This document shows, piece by piece, positions 26,848 to 34,943 of a stretch of 61,134 nt of DNA. The notes beneath the pieces are model-generated. The model did not search any database. It was not told the DNA's origin and saw only the letters and a list, made by a program, of their open reading frames with translations. A program made the position numbers and the translations under genes. Each line of letters starts with the position of its first letter. The stretch's first letter is position 1. The DNA comes from a virus. The stretch spans positions 1 through 61,134 of IMG/VR virus record IMGVR_UViG_3300007734_000737, one strand, 5' to 3'.

Positions 26848-26876
26848 ACCCTACATTTAATTATGTGGGGTTTTTT
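26848..26876 (+). terminator. Intrinsic terminator after the tail tube gene
   Basis: ACCCTACAT and ATGTGGGGT form a 9-base-pair stem (one G-T pair) with a TTAATT loop, followed by six T residues. Confidence 0.85.
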
Positions 26877-26910
26877 ATTTATATAAAAAAAACATTTCTT
26901 ATTATTTATA
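26876..26910 (+). promoter_or_regulatory. Two TATTTATA motifs before the gp26-like gene
   Basis: Copies lie at 26876-26883 (touching the terminator's T-run) and at 26903-26910. The second is followed by ATAAAAAC and lies 16 bases before the ATG at 26927. Confidence 0.5.
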
Positions 26911-26926
26911 ATAAAAACAAAAATAT

Positions 26927-27682
26927 ATGGAACAAAATTTAATAGACGCTGGAACGCAAAATTTTAATTTACCACACGATGTGGTTCAACTACCAACCGG
27001 TGGTGTTTTTTACAAATCAAAAAAGAAATCAGTTAAAGTTGGTTATTTAACTGCCAATGATGAAAACTATTTAATTGGTGCTGGTCGTAGTAGTGATAAT
27101 ATAATTTTAAAATTATTAAGAAATAAAGTTTATGAACACGATTTACGCCCTGAAGAATTATTGGATGGTGATGTTGAGGCAATCTTAATATTTTTAAGAA
27201 ATACTTCATTTGGGTCTGAATACAGTATAAATTTAATTGACCCCGCAACAGATAAACCATTTGTTGGGACAATAACTTTAGATGAATTAAATATTAGAAA
27301 AACAGATGTTAAACCTGATGAAGATGGAACATTTACAACTAAATTACCAAGAACCGGTGTTACTGTCAAATTAAGACCAACAACATTTAATGATACTATT
27401 GAATTAGATAAACAAGCTGACCAATATCCTTCAGGATTACAAGCACCAAGAATTACTTGGAAATTACAAAAACATATTGTTGAAATAGATGGTGACCAAG
27501 ATAGGTCAAAAATTGATTTATTTATAAATTCATTACCAATTATGGATTCAAAATACATAAGAAAGTTTTTAAAAGATAATGAGCCGTCATTGGATTTAAA
27601 AAGAAGTGTAATCGCCCCATCAGGAGAATTGGTGTCTTTCGAGATTGCCTTTGGGGTGGACTTTTTTCGTCCTTTCTTCTAA
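26927..27682 (+). CDS. 26: T4 gp26-like baseplate/tail chaperone protein
   Basis: A 251-residue protein that reads like the T4 gp26-type baseplate family. It has an N-terminal LPTGGVFY strand and a helix block with LKLLRNKVYE. Next are LRPEELLDGDVEAILIFLR and a middle LRPTTFNDTIEL. The C-terminal IAPSGELVSFEIAFGVDFFR corresponds to the family's often Cys-containing end, here without cysteines. It lies directly before the tape-measure gene, where tail assembly chaperones sit. Its last codons run through GAC TTT TTT CGT, and the +1 frame stays open into the 41-codon frame at 27696. A longer frameshift product of about 297 residues is therefore likely. Confidence 0.65.
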   Translation: MEQNLIDAGTQNFNLPHDVVQLPTGGVFYKSKKKSVKVGYLTANDENYLIGAGRSSDNIILKLLRNKVYEHDLRPEELLDGDVEAILIFLRNTSFGSEYSINLIDPATDKPFVGTITLDELNIRKTDVKPDEDGTFTTKLPRTGVTVKLRPTTFNDTIELDKQADQYPSGLQAPRITWKLQKHIVEIDGDQDRSKIDLFINSLPIMDSKYIRKFLKDNEPSLDLKRSVIAPSGELVSFEIAFGVDFFRPFF

Positions 27683-27695
27683 TTACAGACAAGTA

Positions 27696-27821
27696 ATGAT
27701 TGAGGAATATATGTATTTGGCTCAATCACTTCATATATCATATTCGGATTTCCATTCAATGCCGACATATGTTAGAAAATACATATTAAACAGATTAATT
27801 GATAATAATACACCAGACTAG
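27696..27821 (+). CDS. 41-codon tail-chaperone extension or small protein
   Basis: The frame starts MIEEYMYLAQSLHISYSDFH and ends RKYILNRLIDNNTPD. It is +1 relative to the gp26-like gene and has no stop from 27612 onward. It can therefore be fused to that protein by a +1 shift near TTT TTT C, adding about 50 residues after residue 247. Its ATG is 13 bases after the upstream stop, so independent or re-initiated translation is also possible. The product is helical and aromatic, as is usual for the second part of tail assembly chaperones encoded just before tape measures. Confidence 0.6.
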   Translation: MIEEYMYLAQSLHISYSDFHSMPTYVRKYILNRLIDNNTPD

Positions 27822-27848
27822 TTAGTTAAAAACTATGTTTGGTGTATT
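27807..27848 (+). terminator. Probable terminator before the tape-measure gene
   Basis: AATACACCA and TGGTGTATT form a perfect 9-base-pair stem with a 24-base loop holding the stop of the 41-codon frame. The T-rich tail merges into the next promoter motif. Confidence 0.5.
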
Positions 27849-27856
27849 TATTTATA
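27849..27856 (+). promoter_or_regulatory. TATTTATA promoter-like motif for the tape-measure gene
   Basis: TATTTATAAACACATTTAATT precedes the ATG at 27870, a 13-base gap. It directly follows the stem of the terminator above. Confidence 0.5.
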
Positions 27857-27869
27857 AACACATTTAATT

Positions 27870-29639
27870 ATGACAGGAGAAAAAGATTCAACAACACCGG
27901 GTGGTACTTCATTTGTTAAAGATATAGAAAAAGCGGTATTCTCTAATTTTAATAATATTGGCCAAATAATGGTAAAAATGGATTCGGCAGCAAGTCAAAT
28001 GCTTAAACAGTTCGGTCAAGGTCAAGAAATGGCTGAATTGTTACGAGCAAGTATGTCCGATTCTGTTACTTCTGTTAGAAGATTAGGTGGAGATATTGCG
28101 GATGTTCTTGCAGTTCAAAAAGATGCGTCTAAAGAATTAGGTAGAAATGTTGTATTAACTGAAGAAACTACTAAAGATTTATATGCAACAATGAAAGTTA
28201 CGAATCAAGAGACAAGTAAAATAGTTGGTGGTATGGCTGATGCGGGTATTGGTGCGGGAAAGGCAGCAGATGAAATGTTAAAAGTTGTTAATGTTGCAAG
28301 AGAGTCAGGTGTAAATGCTCAAGCGGTTTCTAAAACAGTTTTGGATAATATGCAGGCTCTTAACAAATATAATTTTGCCGGTGGTGTTGAAGGTTTAGCT
28401 AAAATGGCGGCACAGGCAACATCATTACGAATTGATATGTCTCAGACATTAGGATTCGCTGAAAAAGTATTTAATCCTGAAGGTGCTATAGAAGTTGCTG
28501 CGGCAATGCAAAGATTAGGGGTTTCCCAAAGTTCATTATTAGACCCATTAAAATTAATGGATTTATCTCAAAATGACCCGGCTGAATTACAAAATCAAAT
28601 TGTTCAAATGAGTAAACAATTTGTTCAACTTGGTAAAGATGGGCATTTTGAAATTATGCCGGGTGCCAAACGACAATTAAGAGAAATATCTAAAGCTATG
28701 GATATTCCTTATGACCAACTTACCAAAATGGCGTTAGGTAGTGCGGATTTAGATAAAAAGATGAAAGAAATTTCATTCCCTTCCGCAACTGAAGACCAAA
28801 AGAAAATGATTGCCAATATGGCAGAAATGGGTAAAGGGGGAACTTATCAAATTAAAACCGCTGATAATGTAACTAAAGATGTTAGTGAATTAACAGGTCC
28901 TGAAATTGAAGCTCTTGAAAAAATGGCAAATACCGCACCACCAACAATGGAGGAATTAGCTAAACAACAATTAACCGCGACAGAGGCGATTACTGCAGCT
29001 ATTAATAGTTTAGGTGATAGAACAGGTTTAGGTATCGCTGGTAGTAAAATTGGTACAGGACTTTACAATACAGGTAAACAAGTTGCCAAGGGAATTGAAA
29101 AAATACCTGGTGAAGGGTTAGAATCAAAAAACATTCGTTCAAACTTAAATCAACTTTCAGATTCAGTTATGGGAGCTCTTAAAGATTATGCAAATACTGG
29201 TCAGGAATCTTCAAAATTAGGTGAGGCTTTTAGCGATTTTGGTAATTATATTAAAAAAGATGTAAAAGATTCTTTTATGAATTTAAAAGACCAAGCAAGT
29301 AAATTTACAACAGAAAATCCTTTAATGTCAGCATTGATGGACGCTGGAAAAGTTGTTATGGGTGCACCACCAAAAAATGCTGAGATACCAAGAGGTGGTG
29401 TGGGAACAAATAGTATGAATGGTACTCAAACATCAACTCAAGCATCAACACAGAAATCAACAATGGATGTTAATTTAAATCATACAATTAACATTACCTC
29501 ACCCTCTGGTATAGATACAAAATCACTTCAGGACTCATTAAATAATACTGATGTTAAAAATAAAATAGTTAAAATAGTTCAAGATACGTTGTCAGATACT
29601 ATTAGTAGACCTATTCCTAGTAAAAATGAACCTCGTTAA
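27870..29639 (+). CDS. Tape-measure protein candidate (T4 gp29 size class)
   Basis: A 589-residue, largely helical protein; T4 gp29 is 590. Gly/Ala-rich helices fill residues about 80-270 (for example GGMADAGIGAGKAADEMLK and KMAAQATSLRIDMSQTLG). A second helical block is rich in Thr/Gly (TAAINSLGDRTGLG). The C-terminus has a Ser/Thr/Gln linker and a strand-plus-helix end (VNLNHTINITSPSGI). Tape measures set tail length inside the tube and are ejected ahead of DNA. Its position between the chaperone-like and baseplate genes supports the call. No peptidase or membrane segment is clear. Confidence 0.65.
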   Translation: MTGEKDSTTPGGTSFVKDIEKAVFSNFNNIGQIMVKMDSAASQMLKQFGQGQEMAELLRASMSDSVTSVRRLGGDIADVLAVQKDASKELGRNVVLTEETTKDLYATMKVTNQETSKIVGGMADAGIGAGKAADEMLKVVNVARESGVNAQAVSKTVLDNMQALNKYNFAGGVEGLAKMAAQATSLRIDMSQTLGFAEKVFNPEGAIEVAAAMQRLGVSQSSLLDPLKLMDLSQNDPAELQNQIVQMSKQFVQLGKDGHFEIMPGAKRQLREISKAMDIPYDQLTKMALGSADLDKKMKEISFPSATEDQKKMIANMAEMGKGGTYQIKTADNVTKDVSELTGPEIEALEKMANTAPPTMEELAKQQLTATEAITAAINSLGDRTGLGIAGSKIGTGLYNTGKQVAKGIEKIPGEGLESKNIRSNLNQLSDSVMGALKDYANTGQESSKLGEAFSDFGNYIKKDVKDSFMNLKDQASKFTTENPLMSALMDAGKVVMGAPPKNAEIPRGGVGTNSMNGTQTSTQASTQKSTMDVNLNHTINITSPSGIDTKSLQDSLNNTDVKNKIVKIVQDTLSDTISRPIPSKNEPR

Positions 29640-29649
29640 AAAAAGGTTC
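29628..29649 (+). terminator. Weak hairpin at the end of the tape-measure gene
   Basis: GAACCT and AGGTTC pair across the stop codon, followed by TTAAT. The stem is only 6 base pairs and the T-run is poor. Confidence 0.3.
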
Positions 29650-29655
29650 TTAATC

Positions 29656-29663
29656 TATTTATT
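29656..29663 (+). promoter_or_regulatory. TATTTATT promoter-like motif
   Basis: TATTTATTATAAAAGAAAG lies 16 bases before the ATG at 29680, heading the baseplate unit. Confidence 0.45.
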
Positions 29664-29679
29664 ATAAAAGAAAGAAAAT

Positions 29680-32600
29680 ATGTCAAATAGTACATTATCA
29701 TTTGCGTCATCATCATCATTTAGAGATATTTTAATGGCTAAAAATTTGGCCCCCTATAATGTTGCCGGAGTATATTCACCACCTGTTAGTAATTTAACTT
29801 ATGAAACGGTTTTAAATGTTTCAAATGTGATAGATTCACCAAATGAATTAATTGCTAATGACCCATTTGCAAATCAATTATACCCATTAAATGAATACGG
29901 ACCTAACGGAGGGTATGATTTAAATATAAATTACAATAATCCCCCACTTCCGGTTAATTCAAATCAAGGTGAGTATTCTCCTAATGATACTGTATTGGAT
30001 ATTGTTAACGAGTTTTTTATTGATGCGGCTTATATAGATAATTACTATGGTCCTGTTGGAGGGTTTAATGATATGTATGGGGTTACTACTACAATATTAG
30101 GACAACCAATACATCAACCTTATTTACCGACAAATTTTATACCGTCAAAATATTCCCCATATGCTATTTTATTGTCTACAAATCCAACGGGTAGTGATGG
30201 TTCATTATCTCAGGATTCCTATTTAGCAAGATTAGGAGCAACATATTTAAATCAGTTATTTCAAGATAGAATTAACAGAGAAATTTTTATTAACACTGTT
30301 GGACAAGTTAATTTACAATCATTACAAGACCCTTTTGAGGCTAGTTTAATTGTAACCGGACAAGAACCTTTAATTTATAAAAATTGGAAGATTACGTCAC
30401 CGGAAAACCCTATTGCGGCAGCGGCTGACTTAATTACAAGATTAGGTGGAGCGTATTGGCCCGTTTCTTTAATCCCTGGTGATTATTTTACTGACAATAC
30501 AAGAAATGGTCAAACACAACAAACCTCAAATGCGTTAAATGTTGTTAATCAATTAACCGGTGGTTTTTTAGGTCCTATATTAAATAGTAAAAGAAATCCT
30601 TCTGAAATATTTTTAGCAAACACTGGTAACGGACAAAGGTCAGTATTATTTAAAAATATTAATTATAACCGTTACCAACCAAACTATAAAAAAGATTATG
30701 GTGGGTTATTGGGTATTGGACAAGCAATTGTTGGTTTAATAAACCCTGATAATGGAACTTTAGTTGGTGGTTATTATGTTGGTAGTAGAAATGCGGAACC
30801 ATCAACAATAACTTCACCTCCAAATCAAGTTCCTGTTAATGCCTTTGGACAACAAGAACAAGTTCCGGTATATGGGCCATCTGAGATGGGTATTTTATTT
30901 GAGGGTAACCAAGATACTCTTAAATTTGGTTTAGCAGCAAAACCATTAAGTGATGGTGGTGGTATTGATGGTCAATTTGTTTGGACATCACCAAAATATA
31001 AACCAAATGCTGGTTTTCACGCAACTCCGGGTGGTGGTTCAGGTTCGGCTGATGGAGAATATAATTTAATTAGTGGTAACTATACTCGTGATGAATCAAC
31101 TAATTTTACCTTTAAAAAAACATCTATTTTAGATGAAACGCAAAGATTAGTTAATTCTGCGGATAATGTTCAAGGTATCTCAAGATTAAAACACGTTGGT
31201 AATGCTATTAACCAAGTTAGTAAAGTATTTCACGATGGATATAAAGAAATGACTAAAGGTTCCCAAGTTGTATCTTATACTGACCAAACAACAGGTGGTG
31301 AAGCGGGTATTGAATATTGCAGAGTTTTTACTAAAGATACACCATACTACACTTATAATGATTTACAAAAAACTGATGGTATAACAACAAGTGGAAGACA
31401 ATATGCGGGTTCAGTTTTTGATAATACATTTAATTTAAACATTTCACCAACAAGAAATCCGGGGTCAACAAATATTATTGCTGACGGTCCAAACGGAATT
31501 GGTGGGTATGCTAAAAAATATATGTTCTCAATTGAGAATTTGGCTTGGAGAACATCAAGTAAGCAAGGATTTACTTATGATGAATTACCTGTTTGTGAGA
31601 AAGGTCCAAATGGGGGTAGAGTTATGTGGTTTCCACCATATGATATTAAATTCACCGATAATAGTAATGCTAACTGGTCTGAAACTTCATTTTTAGGTAG
31701 ACCGGAACCAATTTATACATATAAAGATACTCGAAGAATTGGAACATTAAGTTGGAAAATAATTGTTGACCATCCATCGGTTATGAATGTTCTTGTTGAA
31801 AAACAATTGAAAGGTCAAAACAAAGAGAGAATAAATTCAATAATTGATTCATTTTTTGCGGGTTGTGTTAAGTATGATATCTATGAATTGGCTAAAAAGT
31901 TTAATACGGTTCCGACTAAAGATTTATATACTTACCAACAAATATTAAATAATCCTAATTTAGATAGTAATACTGCAAAGGCTGTTATTAATAGTTTGCC
32001 AAGAAATGCAACAGTTGCAACTGAAACTAGTCCTGGTAATTCATCGGATAAACAAAATCCTGATTTATCGGTTGCACATTTGTTAGATAGCTATATAAAT
32101 TTAGGTTTTTATTTTGATAATGATATTCCGGGCCCACACACTAAAAAAGACCCAATTCCCAACTCAACATATAAATCGGATTATGATGCTTATACAAGTA
32201 GTAGTAATCAAGACACATATGTTGATAAATCAAGTAAATTATTTGCGGCAAAAAACCCAAATCTTAATGTTAAACCATTTTTTAGTAATGTTGTTGTAGA
32301 TAATTTTAATAAAATTAATACTGGTTTTATTGAGGATGCTTTTAAAATTTTAAGTGAAAATAAAGGTATTATTAAAATATCTTTAGCTAGTTCTGCTTCA
32401 GCGCCAGCACAAGATGACTACAATGTTACATTATCAGTTAGAAGAAAAAATTCTGTGATAGAGTATTTAAAAACAACTAAATTAAAACCTTTTATTACCG
32501 AAAAAAAGACATTAATTTTTGAAGGTAATACGACTAATGGTGAAATTGAAACAATTTCATTTCCAAAAACTGCGGATGGGGTTTTTGGTTCATCGGTTGA

Positions 32601-34614
32601 TTGTCATCAAGATATTAAATCTTCAACAAATACCTCAGCATCTAATAAATTGGCTCAAGTTTATTCCGTTGCGGCAATGGCTTGTAGACGAGTTGTTTTT
32701 AAAAATATTGTTGTTACTGACGTACCATCGGACAAACCGGTTGAACCAATTATAAAAGATGAACCAAAACAAACAATATCAGAACAAAAAGAACCGGTAA
32801 AACCAAAACCGGAATATAGAACTGAAAAAACAATTAAAGAAGGTATTAGTAAACTAATTTTAAGAAAATTATTATCTGAATGTGATTATTTTGATGTGAT
32901 TAAGAAAGAGGTTCCTATGTTATATGATTCAATTCAGGAAAAAATTAAATATTTTAACCCTGTGTTTCACTCTATGACACCAGAAGGGTTAAACTCTAGA
33001 TTAACATTCTTAAATCAATGTGTTAGACCTGGTGAAACAATTCCTGTTATTGGTGATAAAGGTCAGATAGTTGCTAATGACGCGTTAAATACATCATTTG
33101 GTGCTCCACCTGTATTAGTATTAAGAATCGGTGATTTTTATAATTGTAAAATAATACCTAAAGCGGTTTCGTTTAGTTATGAACCTTTAGTTTTTGATAT
33201 GAACCCTGAGGGTATTGGTATCCAACCAATGATTGCTAATGTATCTATGAATTTTGATATTATTGGTGGTATGGGTCTTGAAAAACCGGTTGAAGAATTA
33301 CAAAACGCTTTATCATTCAATTACTATGCAAACACTGAAATTTATGACGAAAGAGCTAAGGCGACCGATGATAGTTGGAAAAAATTAGATAAACAATATT
33401 TCCAATCATTAATTGATGAACAACCACCGGTTACAAAAGTTGATAACCAACAAACAAATACTGCGGGAGAAACTATTGGTCAAATACAAACAACCGTTAA
33501 CGGAGCTAGTGGTCAAACGGGTGATATTACCTATATGAAAATTATGGATAGTTTATTGGATGTTAGTAAAGGATATCTTGTGAATATTGTTAATCAATAT
33601 GAGAGTACAGTTAAATCATATAATAGTGGTATTTGGGAATTAATGACTCAAGAAAGACAATATCTTGATGGTGAATTTAATATGGGAACTTCTAGCGAAT
33701 TAGTGACAATTTATGGTAAATCGGTTTATCAGTTAAAAGTTGATGAATTATTTTCGGGGTTAATAAATGACATTTCAAGTGGAACTAATTTTATTATTGC
33801 GGGACTAAACCAAGTTTTTACTGATGTTAAAGCGGTTAGAAGTGTAACAACTAATTTAACAAATTATATCAATACATTAAAAGGTGATTTTAGTAATGGT
33901 ATTGAGGAAATTAGTAATAACATTGTTCAACAAGAACAAGATATGGTTCAAGTTTTTAGAAAAATTAATTATGTAACAACATTATCTGATGGTGTAATAA
34001 TTGATAATAAACCTAAAATATACACATTAAAAGCAACTGAAGAAGTTAATACCTCCGGAGCTCAAATACAAAGTGATACATTCCAAGAATTGATATTTGA
34101 CTATCATTTAGTTGGTCGTAGAATGGATGATTATAATAGAGTTTTAAGTAGTACTGATTATAACATTATTGGTGATAAATACACGGAACCGGGAGGATTT
34201 ACATCTGCAATATTTTCAAGTTTAACAGATAAAAGATTTTTTATGGTTATGGCTCAAATATTCAATAAAAAAAGTGATTTTAACACATTTAAGTCGGCAA
34301 TTATAACTAATGAATTAGATAACACATATGATGGTCTATCTAAACAATTTAATAAAATTGTTGATAATTTTAGAAAAAATGTCATAGAAGAGTTAGAATC
34401 TGAAGAAAAAAATATCAAAACTTTAAAAAAATCCCCTGAATATGTTACTTGGACTAAATCAGACATTTATAATAAAGGAAAAGTTCGTAAATTTACTTAT
34501 ACAACAGAACCTTCACCGGAAAACGCTACTCAAAATAGTGATTTATTATTGTTGTATAATGGTAATAACGGTGGTGATAAAACAATTTGGACGGATAAAA
34601 CTCAATTTAATTAA
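29680..34614 (+). CDS. Large baseplate/tail-tube-junction protein with an OmpA-like domain
   Basis: A 1644-residue protein. A middle block (about 640-700) reads FPPYDIKFTDN, then FLGRPEPIYTYKDTRRIGTL, then WKIIVDHPSVM. Another block at about 1145-1228 has IGDFYNCKIIPKAVSFSY and IGIQPMIANVSMNFDIIGG, followed by LQNALSFNYYANT. I recognise both blocks from large phage tail-tube-end/baseplate proteins. Between them, at about residues 880-1010, lies an OmpA-like fold (ISLASSASAPAQDDYNVTLS, then RRKNSVIEYLK), which normally binds peptidoglycan. The C-terminal third is coiled and hydrophilic. It probably joins tube and baseplate. It is followed 2 bases later by the LysM-like gene. Confidence 0.6.
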   Translation: MSNSTLSFASSSSFRDILMAKNLAPYNVAGVYSPPVSNLTYETVLNVSNVIDSPNELIANDPFANQLYPLNEYGPNGGYDLNINYNNPPLPVNSNQGEYSPNDTVLDIVNEFFIDAAYIDNYYGPVGGFNDMYGVTTTILGQPIHQPYLPTNFIPSKYSPYAILLSTNPTGSDGSLSQDSYLARLGATYLNQLFQDRINREIFINTVGQVNLQSLQDPFEASLIVTGQEPLIYKNWKITSPENPIAAAADLITRLGGAYWPVSLIPGDYFTDNTRNGQTQQTSNALNVVNQLTGGFLGPILNSKRNPSEIFLANTGNGQRSVLFKNINYNRYQPNYKKDYGGLLGIGQAIVGLINPDNGTLVGGYYVGSRNAEPSTITSPPNQVPVNAFGQQEQVPVYGPSEMGILFEGNQDTLKFGLAAKPLSDGGGIDGQFVWTSPKYKPNAGFHATPGGGSGSADGEYNLISGNYTRDESTNFTFKKTSILDETQRLVNSADNVQGISRLKHVGNAINQVSKVFHDGYKEMTKGSQVVSYTDQTTGGEAGIEYCRVFTKDTPYYTYNDLQKTDGITTSGRQYAGSVFDNTFNLNISPTRNPGSTNIIADGPNGIGGYAKKYMFSIENLAWRTSSKQGFTYDELPVCEKGPNGGRVMWFPPYDIKFTDNSNANWSETSFLGRPEPIYTYKDTRRIGTLSWKIIVDHPSVMNVLVEKQLKGQNKERINSIIDSFFAGCVKYDIYELAKKFNTVPTKDLYTYQQILNNPNLDSNTAKAVINSLPRNATVATETSPGNSSDKQNPDLSVAHLLDSYINLGFYFDNDIPGPHTKKDPIPNSTYKSDYDAYTSSSNQDTYVDKSSKLFAAKNPNLNVKPFFSNVVVDNFNKINTGFIEDAFKILSENKGIIKISLASSASAPAQDDYNVTLSVRRKNSVIEYLKTTKLKPFITEKKTLIFEGNTTNGEIETISFPKTADGVFGSSVDCHQDIKSSTNTSASNKLAQVYSVAAMACRRVVFKNIVVTDVPSDKPVEPIIKDEPKQTISEQKEPVKPKPEYRTEKTIKEGISKLILRKLLSECDYFDVIKKEVPMLYDSIQEKIKYFNPVFHSMTPEGLNSRLTFLNQCVRPGETIPVIGDKGQIVANDALNTSFGAPPVLVLRIGDFYNCKIIPKAVSFSYEPLVFDMNPEGIGIQPMIANVSMNFDIIGGMGLEKPVEELQNALSFNYYANTEIYDERAKATDDSWKKLDKQYFQSLIDEQPPVTKVDNQQTNTAGETIGQIQTTVNGASGQTGDITYMKIMDSLLDVSKGYLVNIVNQYESTVKSYNSGIWELMTQERQYLDGEFNMGTSSELVTIYGKSVYQLKVDELFSGLINDISSGTNFIIAGLNQVFTDVKAVRSVTTNLTNYINTLKGDFSNGIEEISNNIVQQEQDMVQVFRKINYVTTLSDGVIIDNKPKIYTLKATEEVNTSGAQIQSDTFQELIFDYHLVGRRMDDYNRVLSSTDYNIIGDKYTEPGGFTSAIFSSLTDKRFFMVMAQIFNKKSDFNTFKSAIITNELDNTYDGLSKQFNKIVDNFRKNVIEELESEEKNIKTLKKSPEYVTWTKSDIYNKGKVRKFTYTTEPSPENATQNSDLLLLYNGNNGGDKTIWTDKTQFN

Positions 34615-34616
34615 AA

Positions 34617-34943
34617 ATGAATAATAGACAAAATTATAATAGATATAATCAATTTTTATTAAATGGGGAACAAAGCGTTGTCCCATACATTTCTATTTCA
34701 AGTAAATCGTCAGATAAAAGGTATATTTACAAAGTTGGGCAATCTAGATTGGATAAAATATCACAACAATACTATGGAACCCCAACATTTGGATGGTTAA
34801 TATTGGCCGCTAATCCAATATTTGGTGGGAATGAATGGTCTATACCGGATGCGGCTATATTGACAATCCCATTTCCATTAGTATCATCTTTACAAGAATA
34901 TAAATCTCAATTAGACAATCATTTCTATTATTATGGTAGATAA
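34617..34943 (+). CDS. 53: Baseplate wedge protein with LysM-like domain (T4 gp53-type)
   Basis: A 108-residue protein with a LysM-like core, starting at RYIYKVGQSRLDKISQQYYG. It is followed by WLILAANPIFGGNEWSIPD and AAILTIPFP. The YKV-x-RLDKISQQYYG…NP…WSIPDGA-type pattern is that of gp53-like baseplate proteins, which are longer in T4 (196). It lies between the 1644- and 2128-residue baseplate genes and overlaps the latter's start by 11 bases. The LysM-like fold here serves protein-protein contacts in the baseplate, or possibly glycan contact. Confidence 0.65.
   Translation: MNNRQNYNRYNQFLLNGEQSVVPYISISSKSSDKRYIYKVGQSRLDKISQQYYGTPTFGWLILAANPIFGGNEWSIPDAAILTIPFPLVSSLQEYKSQLDNHFYYYGR

Noticed and set aside
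27660-27694. -1 frameshift at the T-run of the gp26-like gene
   Set aside because: The -1 frame meets a TAA at 27694, adding about ten residues only; the +1 frame is the one that stays open.
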